A DNA stretch of 64,000 bases from Natronobacterium haloterrestre (GCF_900112205.1 NZ_FOKW01000013.1:1-64000); one strand, 5' to 3'; positions 1-8,751 are shown, counted from the stretch's first letter. Made by a program: numbers and translations. Notes: generated from the letters alone by a model not told the origin.

Positions 1-127
1 CGAGGATATCGATTTCCATAGACAGAATCGAATTCCTCGGCTTCATCCTTCTAAGCTAGTGATATCGGCGGATTAGATCGCTATTCAACAGAGCACCCTT
101 TTCCGGTCTGGCGGGTAACCCTGTGTT

Positions 128-574
128 ATGGAGGCACTTACCTCGAGTCAGGAGGAGCAAGAACTCTCCGCCGACACCATCCTGGAACTGCTCGCCAATC
201 GGCGGCGACGATACCTCCTGTACGCACTGCGGGGGCGGGAAGATCCGATCGAGCTCTCGACGCTCGCCGAACAGGTGGCCGGCTGGGAACACGACGTGCC
301 GCCGGACGAGGTCGAGAAAAACGAGTACAAGAGCGTCTACGTCTCGTCGGTCCAGTGCCACGTCCCGAAACTGGCCGACGCGGGCGTCGTCGACCACGAC
401 GAGGACAACCACACGGTCGTCCTCTCGGACAACTTCGACCAACTCGAGCCGTACCTCCGGGTCGTGATCAAGGACGAACCCGAAAACTCGACGTTGCACT
501 CGGCGCTGCAGGCGGAGTCGGGTGACGGGTTCTTCAGTCAGATCCGGGAGAACGTCGCACGCCTCAAGCACTGA
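128..574 (+). CDS. winged-helix DNA-binding protein (DUF7344-like)
   Basis: A 148-residue acidic soluble protein. The N-terminal half (about residues 17-100) reads as a winged helix: a helix with ILELLANRRRRYLLYAL, a second helix around ELSTLAEQVAGWE, and a wing region ending in KLADAGVVDHDED. This layout is typical of the haloarchaeal winged-helix family annotated as DUF7344 (recalled, not searched), whose members are presumed transcription regulators. No ligand-binding or membrane segment is visible. The ATG follows a TATG context with no obvious Shine-Dalgarno, compatible with leaderless translation. It stands alone, so its target is unknown. Confidence 0.75.
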   Translation: MEALTSSQEEQELSADTILELLANRRRRYLLYALRGREDPIELSTLAEQVAGWEHDVPPDEVEKNEYKSVYVSSVQCHVPKLADAGVVDHDEDNHTVVLSDNFDQLEPYLRVVIKDEPENSTLHSALQAESGDGFFSQIRENVARLKH

Positions 575-834
575 CTACTGCCGGGAAGCACCGACGAAAC
601 CGAGATAGTGGCGGATTACGGACGACGGCTCGAGGTCCTCTCCGGTTTGGCTCGTTTCGGATTCGGCGTCGGCGTCGGCGTCGGTTTTGGCGGCGCCGTC
701 GATGGTTCACCGTCGATCAGACAGTGATGGCTTCCGGTTTGTGACGAACAGGATGGACTTTCTGGACGCGGAACTCGAAGCCCCCTGGCTCGAGCGGGTT
801 GCTCCTTACGGATAAACGCACGAGGTCAGGATAG

Positions 835-859
835 TGGGCTCGGGCGGGTTCGAACCACC
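835..859. repeat. tRNA-Val 3'-end duplicate, copy 1
   Basis: These 25 bases match the last 25 positions of the tRNA-Val gene at 1054-1127, in the same orientation (discriminator, acceptor strand, T arm). The match stops abruptly afterwards. Such 3'-end fragments next to tRNA genes are normally attachment-site scars of integrative elements. The whole gene-free stretch 575-1053 holds this copy, the copy at 952-975, a short TCGGCG run near 665-690 and nothing else I can support. Confidence 0.75.
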
Positions 860-951
860 TGAACTTCGCTCGCGGCCGCTCGCTCGTTCCGTCGTTCGGA
901 CCGCCCTCGTTCCACGAACCCGCTGCTCGCGAACTTGCTCGCAGCAGGAAG

Positions 952-975
952 TGGGCTCGGGCGGGTTCGAACCAC
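952..975. repeat. tRNA-Val 3'-end duplicate, copy 2
   Basis: A second 24-base exact copy of the tRNA-Val 3' end, 117 bases after copy 1 and 102 bases before the real gene. The sequences between the copies are not obviously related to each other, so this is not a simple tandem duplication. Confidence 0.75.
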
Positions 976-1053
976 GGTCGCAGCGAAGCTGCCCCCTGAT
1001 TAGAACCCGCCCTCAAGGACATTTCTGTGACCCACTGTCGTTCGTCCCAGAAA

Positions 1054-1127
1054 TGGGCTCGGGCGGGTTCGAACCACCGACCTCGGCCTTGTAAGGGCCG
1101 CGTCATGACCAGCTAGACCACGAGCCC
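1054..1127 (-). tRNA. tRNA-Val(UAC)
   Basis: The minus strand folds into a standard cloverleaf of 74 bases with acceptor GGGCUCG paired to CGAGCCC, discriminator A, and T loop UUCGAAC. The anticodon stem CGGCC/GGCCG encloses the loop CUUACAA, giving anticodon UAC for valine. No intron is needed to fold it. Its 3' end is duplicated twice downstream (835-859 and 952-975). Confidence 0.95.
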
Positions 1128-1187
1128 GCACCCTGACCAAAGCCACCCGCCCGAATAACATTTACTTTCTCGAGTCGCACGACAACC

Positions 1188-1784
1188 ATGGCACTCGAGC
1201 GCACGTCGAAGGCCGTCCTGGTGCTCGCGGTCGTCGTGCTGGGCGCCGTCCTCCTCGCACAGGCCGGGCTCGTCTCGGCTCCGTGGGGTGACGACCGGGC
1301 CGAGGTGCGGGTCTTCGACGGCGACGACCACGCCGACGCCGACGGCGACGCCACACCCGGATCCGAGGAGCCGAAAGCGACCGTCCACGTCGAGGTCGCC
1401 GACACCTGGAACGAGCGCTACACGGGCTTGAGTAATCACGACTCGCTCGAGGACGGCGAGGGCATGCTGTTCGTCCACGACGACGAGGCCGAACGGACCT
1501 ACGTAATGCGGGAGATGGACTTCGACATCGACATCGTCTTCATCGGCGCGGACCGCGAGATCACAGCGATCGAACACGCACGCGCGCCCGAACCTGGCGA
1601 GGACGGCGAGGATCTCCAGTACAGCGGCGAGGCGAAGTGGGTCCTCGAGGTGCCCCGCGGGTACGCCAACGAGACCGGCATGGCGGTCGGCGACACGGTC
1701 GAGATCGATATCGAACCCGAGGGCGAGCGGGCCGACGACGGGAACGGCGCGGACGGCGGACAACCGGCGTATTTCGATTCGTAG
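1188..1784 (+). CDS. DUF192 family exported protein
   Basis: A 198-residue protein with one hydrophobic N-terminal segment (about residues 9-28) that should anchor or export it. An Asp/His-rich linker follows, then a DUF192 fold from about residue 65: WNERYTGLSNHDSL, the characteristic GMLFVHDDE, a VMREMDFDIDIVFI strand pair, and the closing AKWVLEVPRGYANETGM. DUF192 proteins are small beta-barrels found throughout haloarchaea. Their role is unknown, though an extracytoplasmic location is common. The C-terminus is a hydrophilic Gly/Asp tail. It is followed 37 bases later by the ABC exporter gene on the same strand. Confidence 0.85.
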   Translation: MALERTSKAVLVLAVVVLGAVLLAQAGLVSAPWGDDRAEVRVFDGDDHADADGDATPGSEEPKATVHVEVADTWNERYTGLSNHDSLEDGEGMLFVHDDEAERTYVMREMDFDIDIVFIGADREITAIEHARAPEPGEDGEDLQYSGEAKWVLEVPRGYANETGMAVGDTVEIDIEPEGERADDGNGADGGQPAYFDS

Positions 1785-1821
1785 CAAACGCTTATTGGTA
1801 CCGGTCCCCGAAGCGGATACG

Positions 1822-3822
1822 ATGAGCGGAAGCGGCGTCGACTGGGACGACGACGACCCGTTCGAGGAGCAACGCGAGGAGATCGAGAACCCGATGAAGC
1901 GGCTGTTCCTCGAGTACGGCCGCGACTACTCGTTTCACGCGGTCGTCGGCATCGTCGCGAGCGTCTTCGCCCGCGTGCTGGATCTGCTGCCGCCGGTGAT
2001 GCTGGCGGTGGCGCTCGACGCGGTGTTCCGCGAAGAGGCCAGCAGCACCAGCTACTCCGAGGCGCTCCCGTTCGGCGGCGACCTCGTGTCGCCGTACGTC
2101 CCCGCCTCGCAGGTGGAACAGTTCTACCTGACCGTCGGCGTCATCGCCGGCGCGTTCTTCTTCGGGGCGGCGTTTCACTGGCTCCGCAACTGGGGGTTCA
2201 ACGCCTTCGCCCAGAACATCCAGCACGACATCCGGACCGACACCTACGACAAGATGCAGCGGCTGAACATGGACTTCTTCGCGGACAAGCAGACCGGGGA
2301 GATGATGTCCATCCTCTCGAACGACGTCAACCGCCTCGAGCGGTTCCTGAACGACGGGATGAACTCCCTGTTCCGTATGGCGGTGATGGTCCTCGGGATC
2401 GGCGTCATCCTCTTTGCGTACAACTGGCAGCTCGCGCTCGTCGCGTTGCTCCCGGTGCCGCTGATCGCCGTGTTCACCTACTTCTTCGTCAAGATCATCC
2501 AGCCCAAGTACGCCGCCGTCCGCTCGGCCGTCGGCAAAGTCAACTCCCGACTCGAGAACAACCTCGGCGGGATCCAGGTGATCAAATCGAGCACGACGGA
2601 AGAGTACGAGTCCGAGCGCGTCGACGACGTCTCGCGGGACTACTTCGACGCGAACTGGGACGCCATCGAGACGCGCATCAAGTTCTTCCCCGGACTGCGA
2701 GTGATCGCGGGGATCGGGTTCGTCGTCACGTTCCTCGTCGGCGGCCTGTGGGTCTTCCAGGGGCCGCCCGGGCCGTTCACCGGCACTCTGAGCGAGGGCG
2801 AGTTCGTCGTGTTCATCCTCTATACGCAGCGGTTCATCTGGCCGATGGCCCAGTTCGGGCAGATCATCAACATGTACCAGCGCGCCCGCGCGTCCTCGGC
2901 CCGGATGTTCGGGCTGATGGACGAGCCGAGCCGTGTCGCGGAGACGCCGGACGCGACGGATCTCGAGGTCCGCGAGGGTCGCGTCGAGTACGATCACGTG
3001 ACGTTCGGCTACGGCGGCCGCGAGGGAAGTGATCGATCCGACCGCGAAGCCGACGGAGCGGACGACGAGGTCATCGTCGAGGACATCGATTTCACCGTCA
3101 GCGGCGGCGAGACGCTGGCGCTGGTCGGCCCCACCGGCGCGGGCAAGTCGACCGTCCTCAAGCTTCTCCTGCGGATGTACGACGTCGATCAGGGCGCGAT
3201 CAGGATCGACGGCCAGGACATCCGCAAGGTGACCCTCGAGAGCCTGCGCGAATCGATCGGCTACGTCAGCCAGGACACCTTCCTCTTCTACGGGACCGTC
3301 GAGGAGAACATCAAGTACGGGAGCTTCGACGCCGACCGCGAGGACGTGATCGAGGCAGCGAAGATGGCCGAGGCCCACGAGTTCATCCAGAACCTGCCCG
3401 AGGGGTACGACACGGAGGTCGGCGAGCGCGGGGTGAAGCTCTCGGGCGGCCAGCGCCAGCGGATCTCCATCGCGCGAGCGATCCTCAAGGACCCCGACAT
3501 CCTCGTGCTCGACGAGGCGACAAGCGACGTCGACACCGAGACGGAGATGCTCATCCAGCGCTCGATCGACGAACTCGCCGCCGATCGTACCACGTTCGCC
3601 ATCGCCCACCGGCTCTCGACGATCAAGGACGCCGACCAGATCCTCGTCCTCGAGGACGGCCGGATCGTCGAGCGCGGCCAACACGAGGAACTGCTCGAGA
3701 ACGGCGGGCTCTATTCGCACCTCTGGGGCGTCCAGGCGGGCGAGATCGACGAGCTACCGCAGGAGTTCATCGAGCGCGCCCAGCGCCGGCAGGCGCGGAC
3801 GGAAGTCGGGAACGACGACTGA
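1822..3822 (+). CDS. ABC exporter, fused permease and ATPase
   Basis: A 666-residue half-transporter of the MsbA/lipid-drug exporter type that would act as a homodimer in the membrane. Residues about 30-330 hold the transmembrane domain with the intracellular loop DFFADKQTGEMMS. The nucleotide-binding domain starts near residue 380 and has Walker A GPTGAGKST (about 436-444), the Q loop YVSQDTF, signature LSGGQRQR (about 540), Walker B ILVLDEATSD and the H-loop IAHRLST. A hydrophilic insert (Asp/Glu/Arg-rich) separates the first NBD strand from the rest. All catalytic motifs are intact. I chose the ATG at 1822 (MSGSG) because an in-frame GTG at 1795 would add only a poorly conserved lead. The substrate cannot be read from sequence. 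Confidence 0.93.
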   Translation: MSGSGVDWDDDDPFEEQREEIENPMKRLFLEYGRDYSFHAVVGIVASVFARVLDLLPPVMLAVALDAVFREEASSTSYSEALPFGGDLVSPYVPASQVEQFYLTVGVIAGAFFFGAAFHWLRNWGFNAFAQNIQHDIRTDTYDKMQRLNMDFFADKQTGEMMSILSNDVNRLERFLNDGMNSLFRMAVMVLGIGVILFAYNWQLALVALLPVPLIAVFTYFFVKIIQPKYAAVRSAVGKVNSRLENNLGGIQVIKSSTTEEYESERVDDVSRDYFDANWDAIETRIKFFPGLRVIAGIGFVVTFLVGGLWVFQGPPGPFTGTLSEGEFVVFILYTQRFIWPMAQFGQIINMYQRARASSARMFGLMDEPSRVAETPDATDLEVREGRVEYDHVTFGYGGREGSDRSDREADGADDEVIVEDIDFTVSGGETLALVGPTGAGKSTVLKLLLRMYDVDQGAIRIDGQDIRKVTLESLRESIGYVSQDTFLFYGTVEENIKYGSFDADREDVIEAAKMAEAHEFIQNLPEGYDTEVGERGVKLSGGQRQRISIARAILKDPDILVLDEATSDVDTETEMLIQRSIDELAADRTTFAIAHRLSTIKDADQILVLEDGRIVERGQHEELLENGGLYSHLWGVQAGEIDELPQEFIERAQRRQARTEVGNDD

Positions 3823-3863
3823 AAACGTCGACGTCGATACGGCGTCCGCGACGGGCGACCGAC

Positions 3864-4208
3864 TCAGAACGACTCCTGCTCGCGCTGTCCCTCCTGCTCG
3901 GGCGCGCCCTCGTCCTGTCGGTCCTCGCCCGCCGCGGGCGGCGTCCGGTCGCTGTAGTTCTTGCGTCCGATCGCCTCGTCGCCGACCATGTTCATGATCG
4001 CCTGCTCGACCGAACCGTAGTCCCGGTACTCGTCCTCGTTCATCGGCCCGATCAACTCCTCGAGGGTCATCGTCTCCTCGCCGAAGTCGACCTCGCGGTC
4101 GCCGTGTTCGTCCAGCAGGTCGTCCTGGCTGATCGGATACTCGACGGCCTCGAGGTCGTCGCGGAGGTCCCCCAGTTCGACTCCCAGTTCGCGGCTGTCG
4201 TCGGTCAT
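3864..4208 (-). CDS. DUF5789-like small acidic protein
   Basis: A 114-residue soluble protein. Its core, RELGVELGDLRDDLEAVEYP followed by a GDREVDFGEETMTLEELIGP block and a helix containing VEQAIMNMVGDEAIGRK, matches the haloarchaeal DUF5789 pattern (recalled). The tail is Gln/Glu-rich and probably disordered. The function of this family is unknown. The longer reading frame reaching 4784 overlaps the creatininase gene in antisense, so I place the start at the ATG at 4208. It is convergent with the ABC exporter gene. Confidence 0.75.
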   Translation of the reverse strand: MTDDSRELGVELGDLRDDLEAVEYPISQDDLLDEHGDREVDFGEETMTLEELIGPMNEDEYRDYGSVEQAIMNMVGDEAIGRKNYSDRTPPAAGEDRQDEGAPEQEGQREQESF

Positions 4209-4301
4209 AGGTGAGACGTGCGGGACCAGGGTGAAACGGGTTGAGCCTGCGCTCGCCACGGTGGGTAACTGCGTTGACGGCCGTCGATGGTCGGTGGTTT
4301 C

Positions 4302-5072
4302 ATGTCCGAACGGGCGATCTACTCTCCCATGGACTTGAGCGACGCGACGTGGACCGACGTCCGGGACTGCGAGGCCGAGCTCGCGGTCGTCCCCGTCGGC
4401 AGCACGGAACAGCACGGCCCCCACGCGCCGCTCGGCACCGACGTCGTAACCGCCGAGGCAGTCGCCGACGCGGGCTGCGAGCGCGTCGACCGCGAGGTCG
4501 TCCGCGCGCCGGCGATCCCCGTCGGAGTGGCCGAGGAACACCGCCAGTTCCCCGGCACGATGTGGGTCTCGCCGGACACCTTCCGGAGCTACGTCCGCGA
4601 ATCCGTCGAGAGCCTGTTCTACCACGGGTTCGAGCGCGTCGTCCTCGTCAACGGCCACGGCGGGAACGTCGACGCGCTCCGGGAGGTCGGCGCGCGACTC
4701 ACGCGGGACGGCGACGAGGGGACCTACGCCGTTCCCTTCACCTGGTTCGAGGCCGTCGGCGACCACTCGAGCGACATGGGTCACGGCGGCCCCCTGGAGA
4801 CGGCGCTGCTCAGGGAGGTCGCACCGGAGCTCGTCCGCGAAGACCGGGTCGACGAGGCGAGCGCGGACGCCGCCGACGGCTGGGGGGAGTGGGTGAGCTA
4901 CGCGAACCTGGCCTACGACAGCGCGGAGTTCAGCGACAACGGCGTCGTCGGCGACCCCCGCGAGGGGTCGGCAGAGCGCGGCGAGGAACTGCTCGAACTG
5001 GCGGCCGCGGCGCTGGCGCGGCTGCTCGAAGCGATCGCGGAGCGGGACGTTTCGCGGCCGGAACGCCGATAG
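4302..5072 (+). CDS. creatininase family amidohydrolase
   Basis: A 256-residue protein of the creatininase / FAPy-deformylase (ArfB) superfamily, metal-dependent cyclic amidohydrolases. Metal-ligand motifs are visible: GSTEQHGPHAPLGTD near residue 30 (Glu, His, Asp), VGVAEEHRQFPGT (His), and VNGHGGN (His and Asn). A later Gly-rich segment GHGGPLETAL supplies the catalytic glutamate region. In archaea this family includes enzymes acting on formamidopyrimidines in flavin and deazaflavin synthesis as well as uncharacterised hydrolases. The substrate here is undetermined. An alternative start at 4287 would add five residues. Confidence 0.88.
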   Translation: MSERAIYSPMDLSDATWTDVRDCEAELAVVPVGSTEQHGPHAPLGTDVVTAEAVADAGCERVDREVVRAPAIPVGVAEEHRQFPGTMWVSPDTFRSYVRESVESLFYHGFERVVLVNGHGGNVDALREVGARLTRDGDEGTYAVPFTWFEAVGDHSSDMGHGGPLETALLREVAPELVREDRVDEASADAADGWGEWVSYANLAYDSAEFSDNGVVGDPREGSAERGEELLELAAAALARLLEAIAERDVSRPERR

Positions 5073-5096
5073 CGGCGGGAGTCGGTTCTCGGTTCG

Positions 5097-5579
5097 TTAC
5101 TCCGCCTCGGCTTCCTCGGTCCCTTCGTCCCCGTCGCCGGCGTCCGCCTCTTCATCCTCGTCCGCATCCCCTTCCTCGTCTTCGTCGGGCACCGCCTCCT
5201 CGAGCGTCCCGCGAAGCGCCGGGATCGTCGAGGTGAGGTCGCCGACCTGCTCGCCGGCCTCGGCGACGTCCTCGATCGCTCCCTCGAGGTCCGCGATCTC
5301 GGCCTCGAGGTCGTCGGCGTCGTCGAAGGCGTCCGCGCGCTGGCCCATCGTGAACCACTTCTTGGCGTCGCGGAGGTGATCCTCGGCGTCGCCGGGATCC
5401 AGCGCCGAGTTGAGCCCGTTGAGCACGCCCAACACGTTGTCGGCGTCGGTCTCCCAGACGTCGTCGGCCGCCGGGAGGGCCGCCCAGGCCTCCTCGAGCG
5501 AGGATTCGACGTCTTCGCGCATCTCGTTGGCCGCTTCGCCGAACAGTTCCTCGTCGTCGCCGAACGTCGCTTGGCTCAT
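5097..5579 (-). CDS. DUF5790-like acidic protein
   Basis: A 160-residue highly acidic soluble protein. The N-terminal SQATFGDDEELFGEAANEMR and the heptad-like helix around DADDLEAEIADLEGAIEDVA match the haloarchaeal DUF5790 family (recalled). Two long helices, likely coiled-coil, span residues 60-115. The last 40 residues are almost entirely Asp/Glu/Ala and probably disordered. No enzymatic motif is seen. It is convergent with the creatininase gene, 24 bases apart, so they are not co-transcribed. Confidence 0.75.
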   Translation of the reverse strand: MSQATFGDDEELFGEAANEMREDVESSLEEAWAALPAADDVWETDADNVLGVLNGLNSALDPGDAEDHLRDAKKWFTMGQRADAFDDADDLEAEIADLEGAIEDVAEAGEQVGDLTSTIPALRGTLEEAVPDEDEEGDADEDEEADAGDGDEGTEEAEAE

Positions 5580-5711
5580 GTCACCACCTTCACGGGGACC
5601 GAGGTTAAAAGGTCGCCCGAAAGTGAAAGTGAAAACGGGCTCGAGCGGGCGGCTCGAGATGAAATAGCGAGCGGATTTCGAAAAGGTGTATACTGCGCCG
5701 GGTCGGGAATC

Positions 5712-6419
5712 CTACCGGGTCCGCAACTCCCGTGCTGGCTTGCTGCCGGAGGCGATCGTGTCGACGCCGGGGCTGTACAGGTGGACCGGCTCCGTCTCCG
5801 GCCGGTCGAACCCGTTGGCGGCGAAGAGGGTGTTCTCGCGGAACGAGACCTCGGCGTCGTACAGCGGCCAGGGCTCGTGGGAGACGTCTGCGTACCGGAT
5901 CGATCCGTCCGGCGCTTCGGTGTAGTAGCGGTAGCGTTCGGTCAGGAAGTGCTCGAGGCTCCCGCGGTCGGCGTAGTATCGGCTCCCGGTCGGCCCGTAC
6001 GTCGCGTCGAAGCGAACCGGGCGCGCGCCGCGGTGGCGACGCCGACTCGTGAACCCGACACTGCCGTCGTCGGCGGAGAGATCGATGTCCGCGTAGTAGT
6101 ACGGGAGGTGGTGGAACAGTCGCGCGCCGAGGACCGCGGCGAGCCCGTCGGCGTCGAGGCTGAAGAAGTACACCCCCGGACGGCCCTCGTAGGAGACGTA
6201 CGTCCGCAAGTTGAGTTCGGGCAGCGGTACCCCGGTTCCGGACGGCAGCGCCCGCGGCCGGACGTCGACGTTCGTGAAGGGGACGACCGAGAGCCACGCC
6301 TTCCCGTCGTGAGTATCGACCGACAGGCGCTGCGGGAGGTGTGGACGTACCCGGTCTGGCTCGACCGGCCAGTTGGCAAACAGGAGCCGTCGCCACCCCA
6401 TCGAGAGGGACACGACCAT
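5712..6419 (-). CDS. YqjF-like DUF2071 protein
   Basis: A 235-residue soluble protein of the DUF2071/YqjF family. The diagnostic opening MGWRRLLFANWPV, then RVRPHLPQRLSVDTHDGKAW, and the segment LNLRTYVSYEGRPGVYFFSL are all present. Members are of unknown biochemical role, often near stress or xenobiotic genes. The start is set at the ATG at 6419. The frame is open further upstream but shows no family similarity there and runs towards the mptD gene end. The first internal Met (6401) is the only other reasonable start. Confidence 0.85.
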   Translation of the reverse strand: MVVSLSMGWRRLLFANWPVEPDRVRPHLPQRLSVDTHDGKAWLSVVPFTNVDVRPRALPSGTGVPLPELNLRTYVSYEGRPGVYFFSLDADGLAAVLGARLFHHLPYYYADIDLSADDGSVGFTSRRRHRGARPVRFDATYGPTGSRYYADRGSLEHFLTERYRYYTEAPDGSIRYADVSHEPWPLYDAEVSFRENTLFAANGFDRPETEPVHLYSPGVDTIASGSKPARELRTR

Positions 6420-6490
6420 GTCGAAGCTTGGGACAGTGAGCGTAAGAAGACACTGCCCAACGGGGCCGTAGCTTCGTTTCCGTCTCGGTC

Positions 6491-6856
6491 CTACGACGAC
6501 CGGCCCTCGACCGACTCGAGTCGCATCAGCGGATAGCCGTCCTCCATCTCCATGCGGGCGACGACCTCGCAACCCTCGTAGTCGATCACGATTTCGACCT
6601 CGAGGAACCGCCCCGTGAGTTCGGTGTAGTCGGCTCCCCCGTCGGCGATGGCGGCCGCGAGTTCGTCCTCGCGAACGTCGACCTCGACGGCACGGCAGTG
6701 GGGCTGGTTCTCGATCGCCTCCTCCATCGCGGTCGCGACGCTGTCGGCGCTGTCGGGCGAGACCGGCGTGCCGGCGAACTGGTGATACAACGAGCCGAAC
6801 TTGATGCCGGCCTCGAAACAGGCGGCTTCGGCGTCGGTCGGCGCGGTGTCGGTCAT
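6491..6856 (-). CDS. mptD: archaeal dihydroneopterin aldolase (MptD family)
   Basis: A 121-residue protein matching the archaea-specific dihydroneopterin aldolase family, which cleaves 7,8-dihydroneopterin to 6-hydroxymethyl-dihydropterin plus glycolaldehyde in pterin (folate or methanopterin-type) synthesis. The signature near the N-terminus is CFEAGIKFGSLYHQFAGTPV, containing the catalytic and substrate residues. The C-terminal half has EVEIVIDYEGCEVVARMEM. Length is normal for the family, whose active form is a homotetramer. Start at the ATG at 6856. It is divergent from azf with about 109 bases between starts, so promoters of both genes lie there. Confidence 0.88.
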   Translation of the reverse strand: MTDTAPTDAEAACFEAGIKFGSLYHQFAGTPVSPDSADSVATAMEEAIENQPHCRAVEVDVREDELAAAIADGGADYTELTGRFLEVEIVIDYEGCEVVARMEMEDGYPLMRLESVEGRSS

Positions 6857-6965
6857 ACTCGAGCCCTCGCGGGCGGTCGGGAAGGGGGTTGCGGTCCCGG
6901 GCCGGGTCCGGTCGCCAATCCGGAATCGCACGTTACTTACCGACGCTTTCCCTCACACCGAACGA

Positions 6966-7721
6966 ATGGCACAGTCGGTCCTGCTCACGGGAGCTTCGGG
7001 GCGTGTCGGGCAGGCGATCCTCGAGGGCCTCGCGGACGAACGGGAGTACGAGTGGCGGTTGCTGGACCGGGATCCACCGACGGGGGATCGTGACTACCCG
7101 GGGGAGTTCGTCGTGGCGGACATCACCGACGAGGAGGCGGTCCGTGAGGCGATGGAGGGAATCGACGCCGTTCTCCACCTCGCGGGCGACCCGCGTAAGA
7201 CCGCACCGTGGGAGAGCGTCCTGCCGAACAACATCGACGGCACCCAGACGGTCTACGAGGCCGCGGTCGACGCCGGCGTCGACAAGGTCGCCTTCGCCTC
7301 CTCGAACCACGCCGTCGGGGCCTACGAGACCGACGAGCGGACACCGGATATGTACCGCGAGGACGACGAGTTCCAACTCGACGGGACCGAACTCCCCCGC
7401 CCCGGCAACCTCTACGGCGTCTCGAAGGCGACCGGCGAAATCCTGGGTCGGTACTACCACGACGAATACGGCCTCTCCGTGGTCTGTGTCCGGATCGGCA
7501 ACCTCACCAAAGATCACCCGCCGATCGACTACGAACGCGGGCAGGCGATGTGGCTCTCCCACCGTGACTGTGCACACCTCTTCGATCGCTGTATCCGGGC
7601 GGAGTACGACTACGAGGTCGTCTACGGCATCTCCGACAACGACCGCAAGTACTATTCGATAGAGCGTGCTCGAGAAGTGCTGGGGTACGAGCCTCGCGAC
7701 AATTCTGCCGATCACGGCTGA
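6966..7721 (+). CDS. azf: NAD-dependent glucose-6-phosphate dehydrogenase, Azf type
   Basis: A 251-residue extended short-chain dehydrogenase. The Rossmann motif is LLTGASGRVGQAILEGL at residues 5-21, with the acidic LLDRDP favouring NAD over NADP. FASSNHAVGAYETDERTPDM and the catalytic YGVSK follow, then RIGNLT and MWLSHRDCAHLF. This closely follows the Haloferax Azf protein, which oxidises glucose-6-phosphate to start the haloarchaeal oxidative pentose phosphate route. After GYEPRDNSA, where relatives continue for roughly a dozen more residues, this protein stops quickly at DHG, so its C-terminus is short. The catalytic core is complete. Confidence 0.85.
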   Translation: MAQSVLLTGASGRVGQAILEGLADEREYEWRLLDRDPPTGDRDYPGEFVVADITDEEAVREAMEGIDAVLHLAGDPRKTAPWESVLPNNIDGTQTVYEAAVDAGVDKVAFASSNHAVGAYETDERTPDMYREDDEFQLDGTELPRPGNLYGVSKATGEILGRYYHDEYGLSVVCVRIGNLTKDHPPIDYERGQAMWLSHRDCAHLFDRCIRAEYDYEVVYGISDNDRKYYSIERAREVLGYEPRDNSADHG

Positions 7722-7988
7722 CGCTCGGTTCCGACACGTACCGGCGAGAGGCGACTGCAGCGCCGGGTAACTCGGCGATGAAAATCGTTTCCGAATTAAA
7801 ACCACAGTTGTCGATACAGTTTCGCTACCGGTCGATCGACCCGAAAACGACGTGTGAACCACCCCTCTGTCTGCGTGTCAATTCCACACAGTCTCGAGTT
7901 ACCAAATTAAATGCCGGGAAACGAACGATAGAGTTTATTCACGGCTTCGTTCAACGACCGGAGACCCCCAGCGGGGTGTGAGATTTCC

Positions 7989-8420
7989 ATGAGCAAAAAC
8001 GATCAAAATCCGACAACGGATTCGCAACGCTCCCGGCTGAAAGACGGTGCACTCGCTGCCACGGCCCTTGCGGTCGGGACTGGTGCCGCGGCGAGCACGG
8101 CGGCCGCACAGGACGACGAAGACGTCGTCATCACTGCAGAAGACTACTATCCGGACGTGAACTTCGACGTCGTCGCCCAGTACGAATCGGGTGCGAGGGA
8201 CAATATTTTGGAAGCGTTCGAGGACGAGTTCGACGACAGCGACGATTGGGAGGTGTACGCCATCGAAATCGACGTCGGCGGGTCGGCGAGCGAACTCGGT
8301 CACCTCCTCGCGGACGAAGAGGAAACCGACGTCAGCGAGGGCGATTCGGGAACGTTCGATACGAGCGCGTCGTTCCGGAATTCGGAACTCGGCCTGCTCG
8401 AGGTGGACCCGGGGCTGTAG
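7989..8420 (+). CDS. predicted secreted acidic protein
   Basis: A 143-residue protein of unknown function. The N-terminus has SQRSRLKDGALAATALAVG followed by an Ala-rich hydrophobic stretch and a likely signal cleavage after STAAAQ. Only one arginine pair precedes the stretch, so a Sec or degenerate Tat signal is possible. The mature part is Asp/Glu-rich (DDEDVVITAEDYYPDVNF, later DDSDDWEVYAIEIDVGG) and has no cysteine. Upstream 7722-7988 is comparatively AT-rich and contains GAGTTTATT near 7932-7940, a plausible TATA element; I see no other gene there. Confidence 0.6.
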   Translation: MSKNDQNPTTDSQRSRLKDGALAATALAVGTGAAASTAAAQDDEDVVITAEDYYPDVNFDVVAQYESGARDNILEAFEDEFDDSDDWEVYAIEIDVGGSASELGHLLADEEETDVSEGDSGTFDTSASFRNSELGLLEVDPGL

Positions 8421-8571
8421 ACGACCTCAGAGACGAAACGACGGCGATAACCGGAAGACGACTGCCGTCGAACTCCTTCCGTTACCAGTTCTCGGTTGCG
8501 TCCGGGACAGGCGACTCCCCGTCGGTGCCGATATCCGGACTCGAAGGGGCTTCCGGAACAGACTCAGCGTC

Positions 8572-8694
8572 TCAGTCCGCGTTCGCGAGCGAGCACGCGG
8601 GGCTGCAGAACCCGCGTTCCGCCGCGTTCGCGTCGGGATAGGCCCTGAATTCGTCGCCACACTCCTCGCACGTGATGGAAACGAACTCCGGCAT
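8572..8694 (-). CDS. 40-residue zinc-finger microprotein
   Basis: A 40-residue reading frame with a CxxC pair (ITCEECGDEF) and a second CxxxC pair (FCSPACSLAN), an MYM/YHS-like spacing expected to bind one zinc ion. Codons end mostly in G or C, as in neighbouring genes, which supports coding. It lies 57 bases downstream of the DUF309 gene on the same strand and may be co-transcribed with it. Very small zinc-finger proteins are common in haloarchaea and are often regulators or chaperones of translation, but no role can be assigned here. Confidence 0.7.
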   Translation of the reverse strand: MPEFVSITCEECGDEFRAYPDANAAERGFCSPACSLANAD

Positions 8695-8751
8695 AGCAAC
8701 CGATGGTTGGACCTCGAGCAGGAAAACGTACTGGAACGCTCGAGCCAGCCG

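Noticed and set aside
665-700. TCGGCG short tandem run
   Set aside because: Only three clean units in a GC-rich context; expected by chance in haloarchaeal DNA.
1792-3720. 642-residue minus-strand frame antisense to the ABC exporter
   Set aside because: Long only because high GC3 removes stops on the antisense strand; composition is His/Glu/Arg-rich shadow and has no domain.
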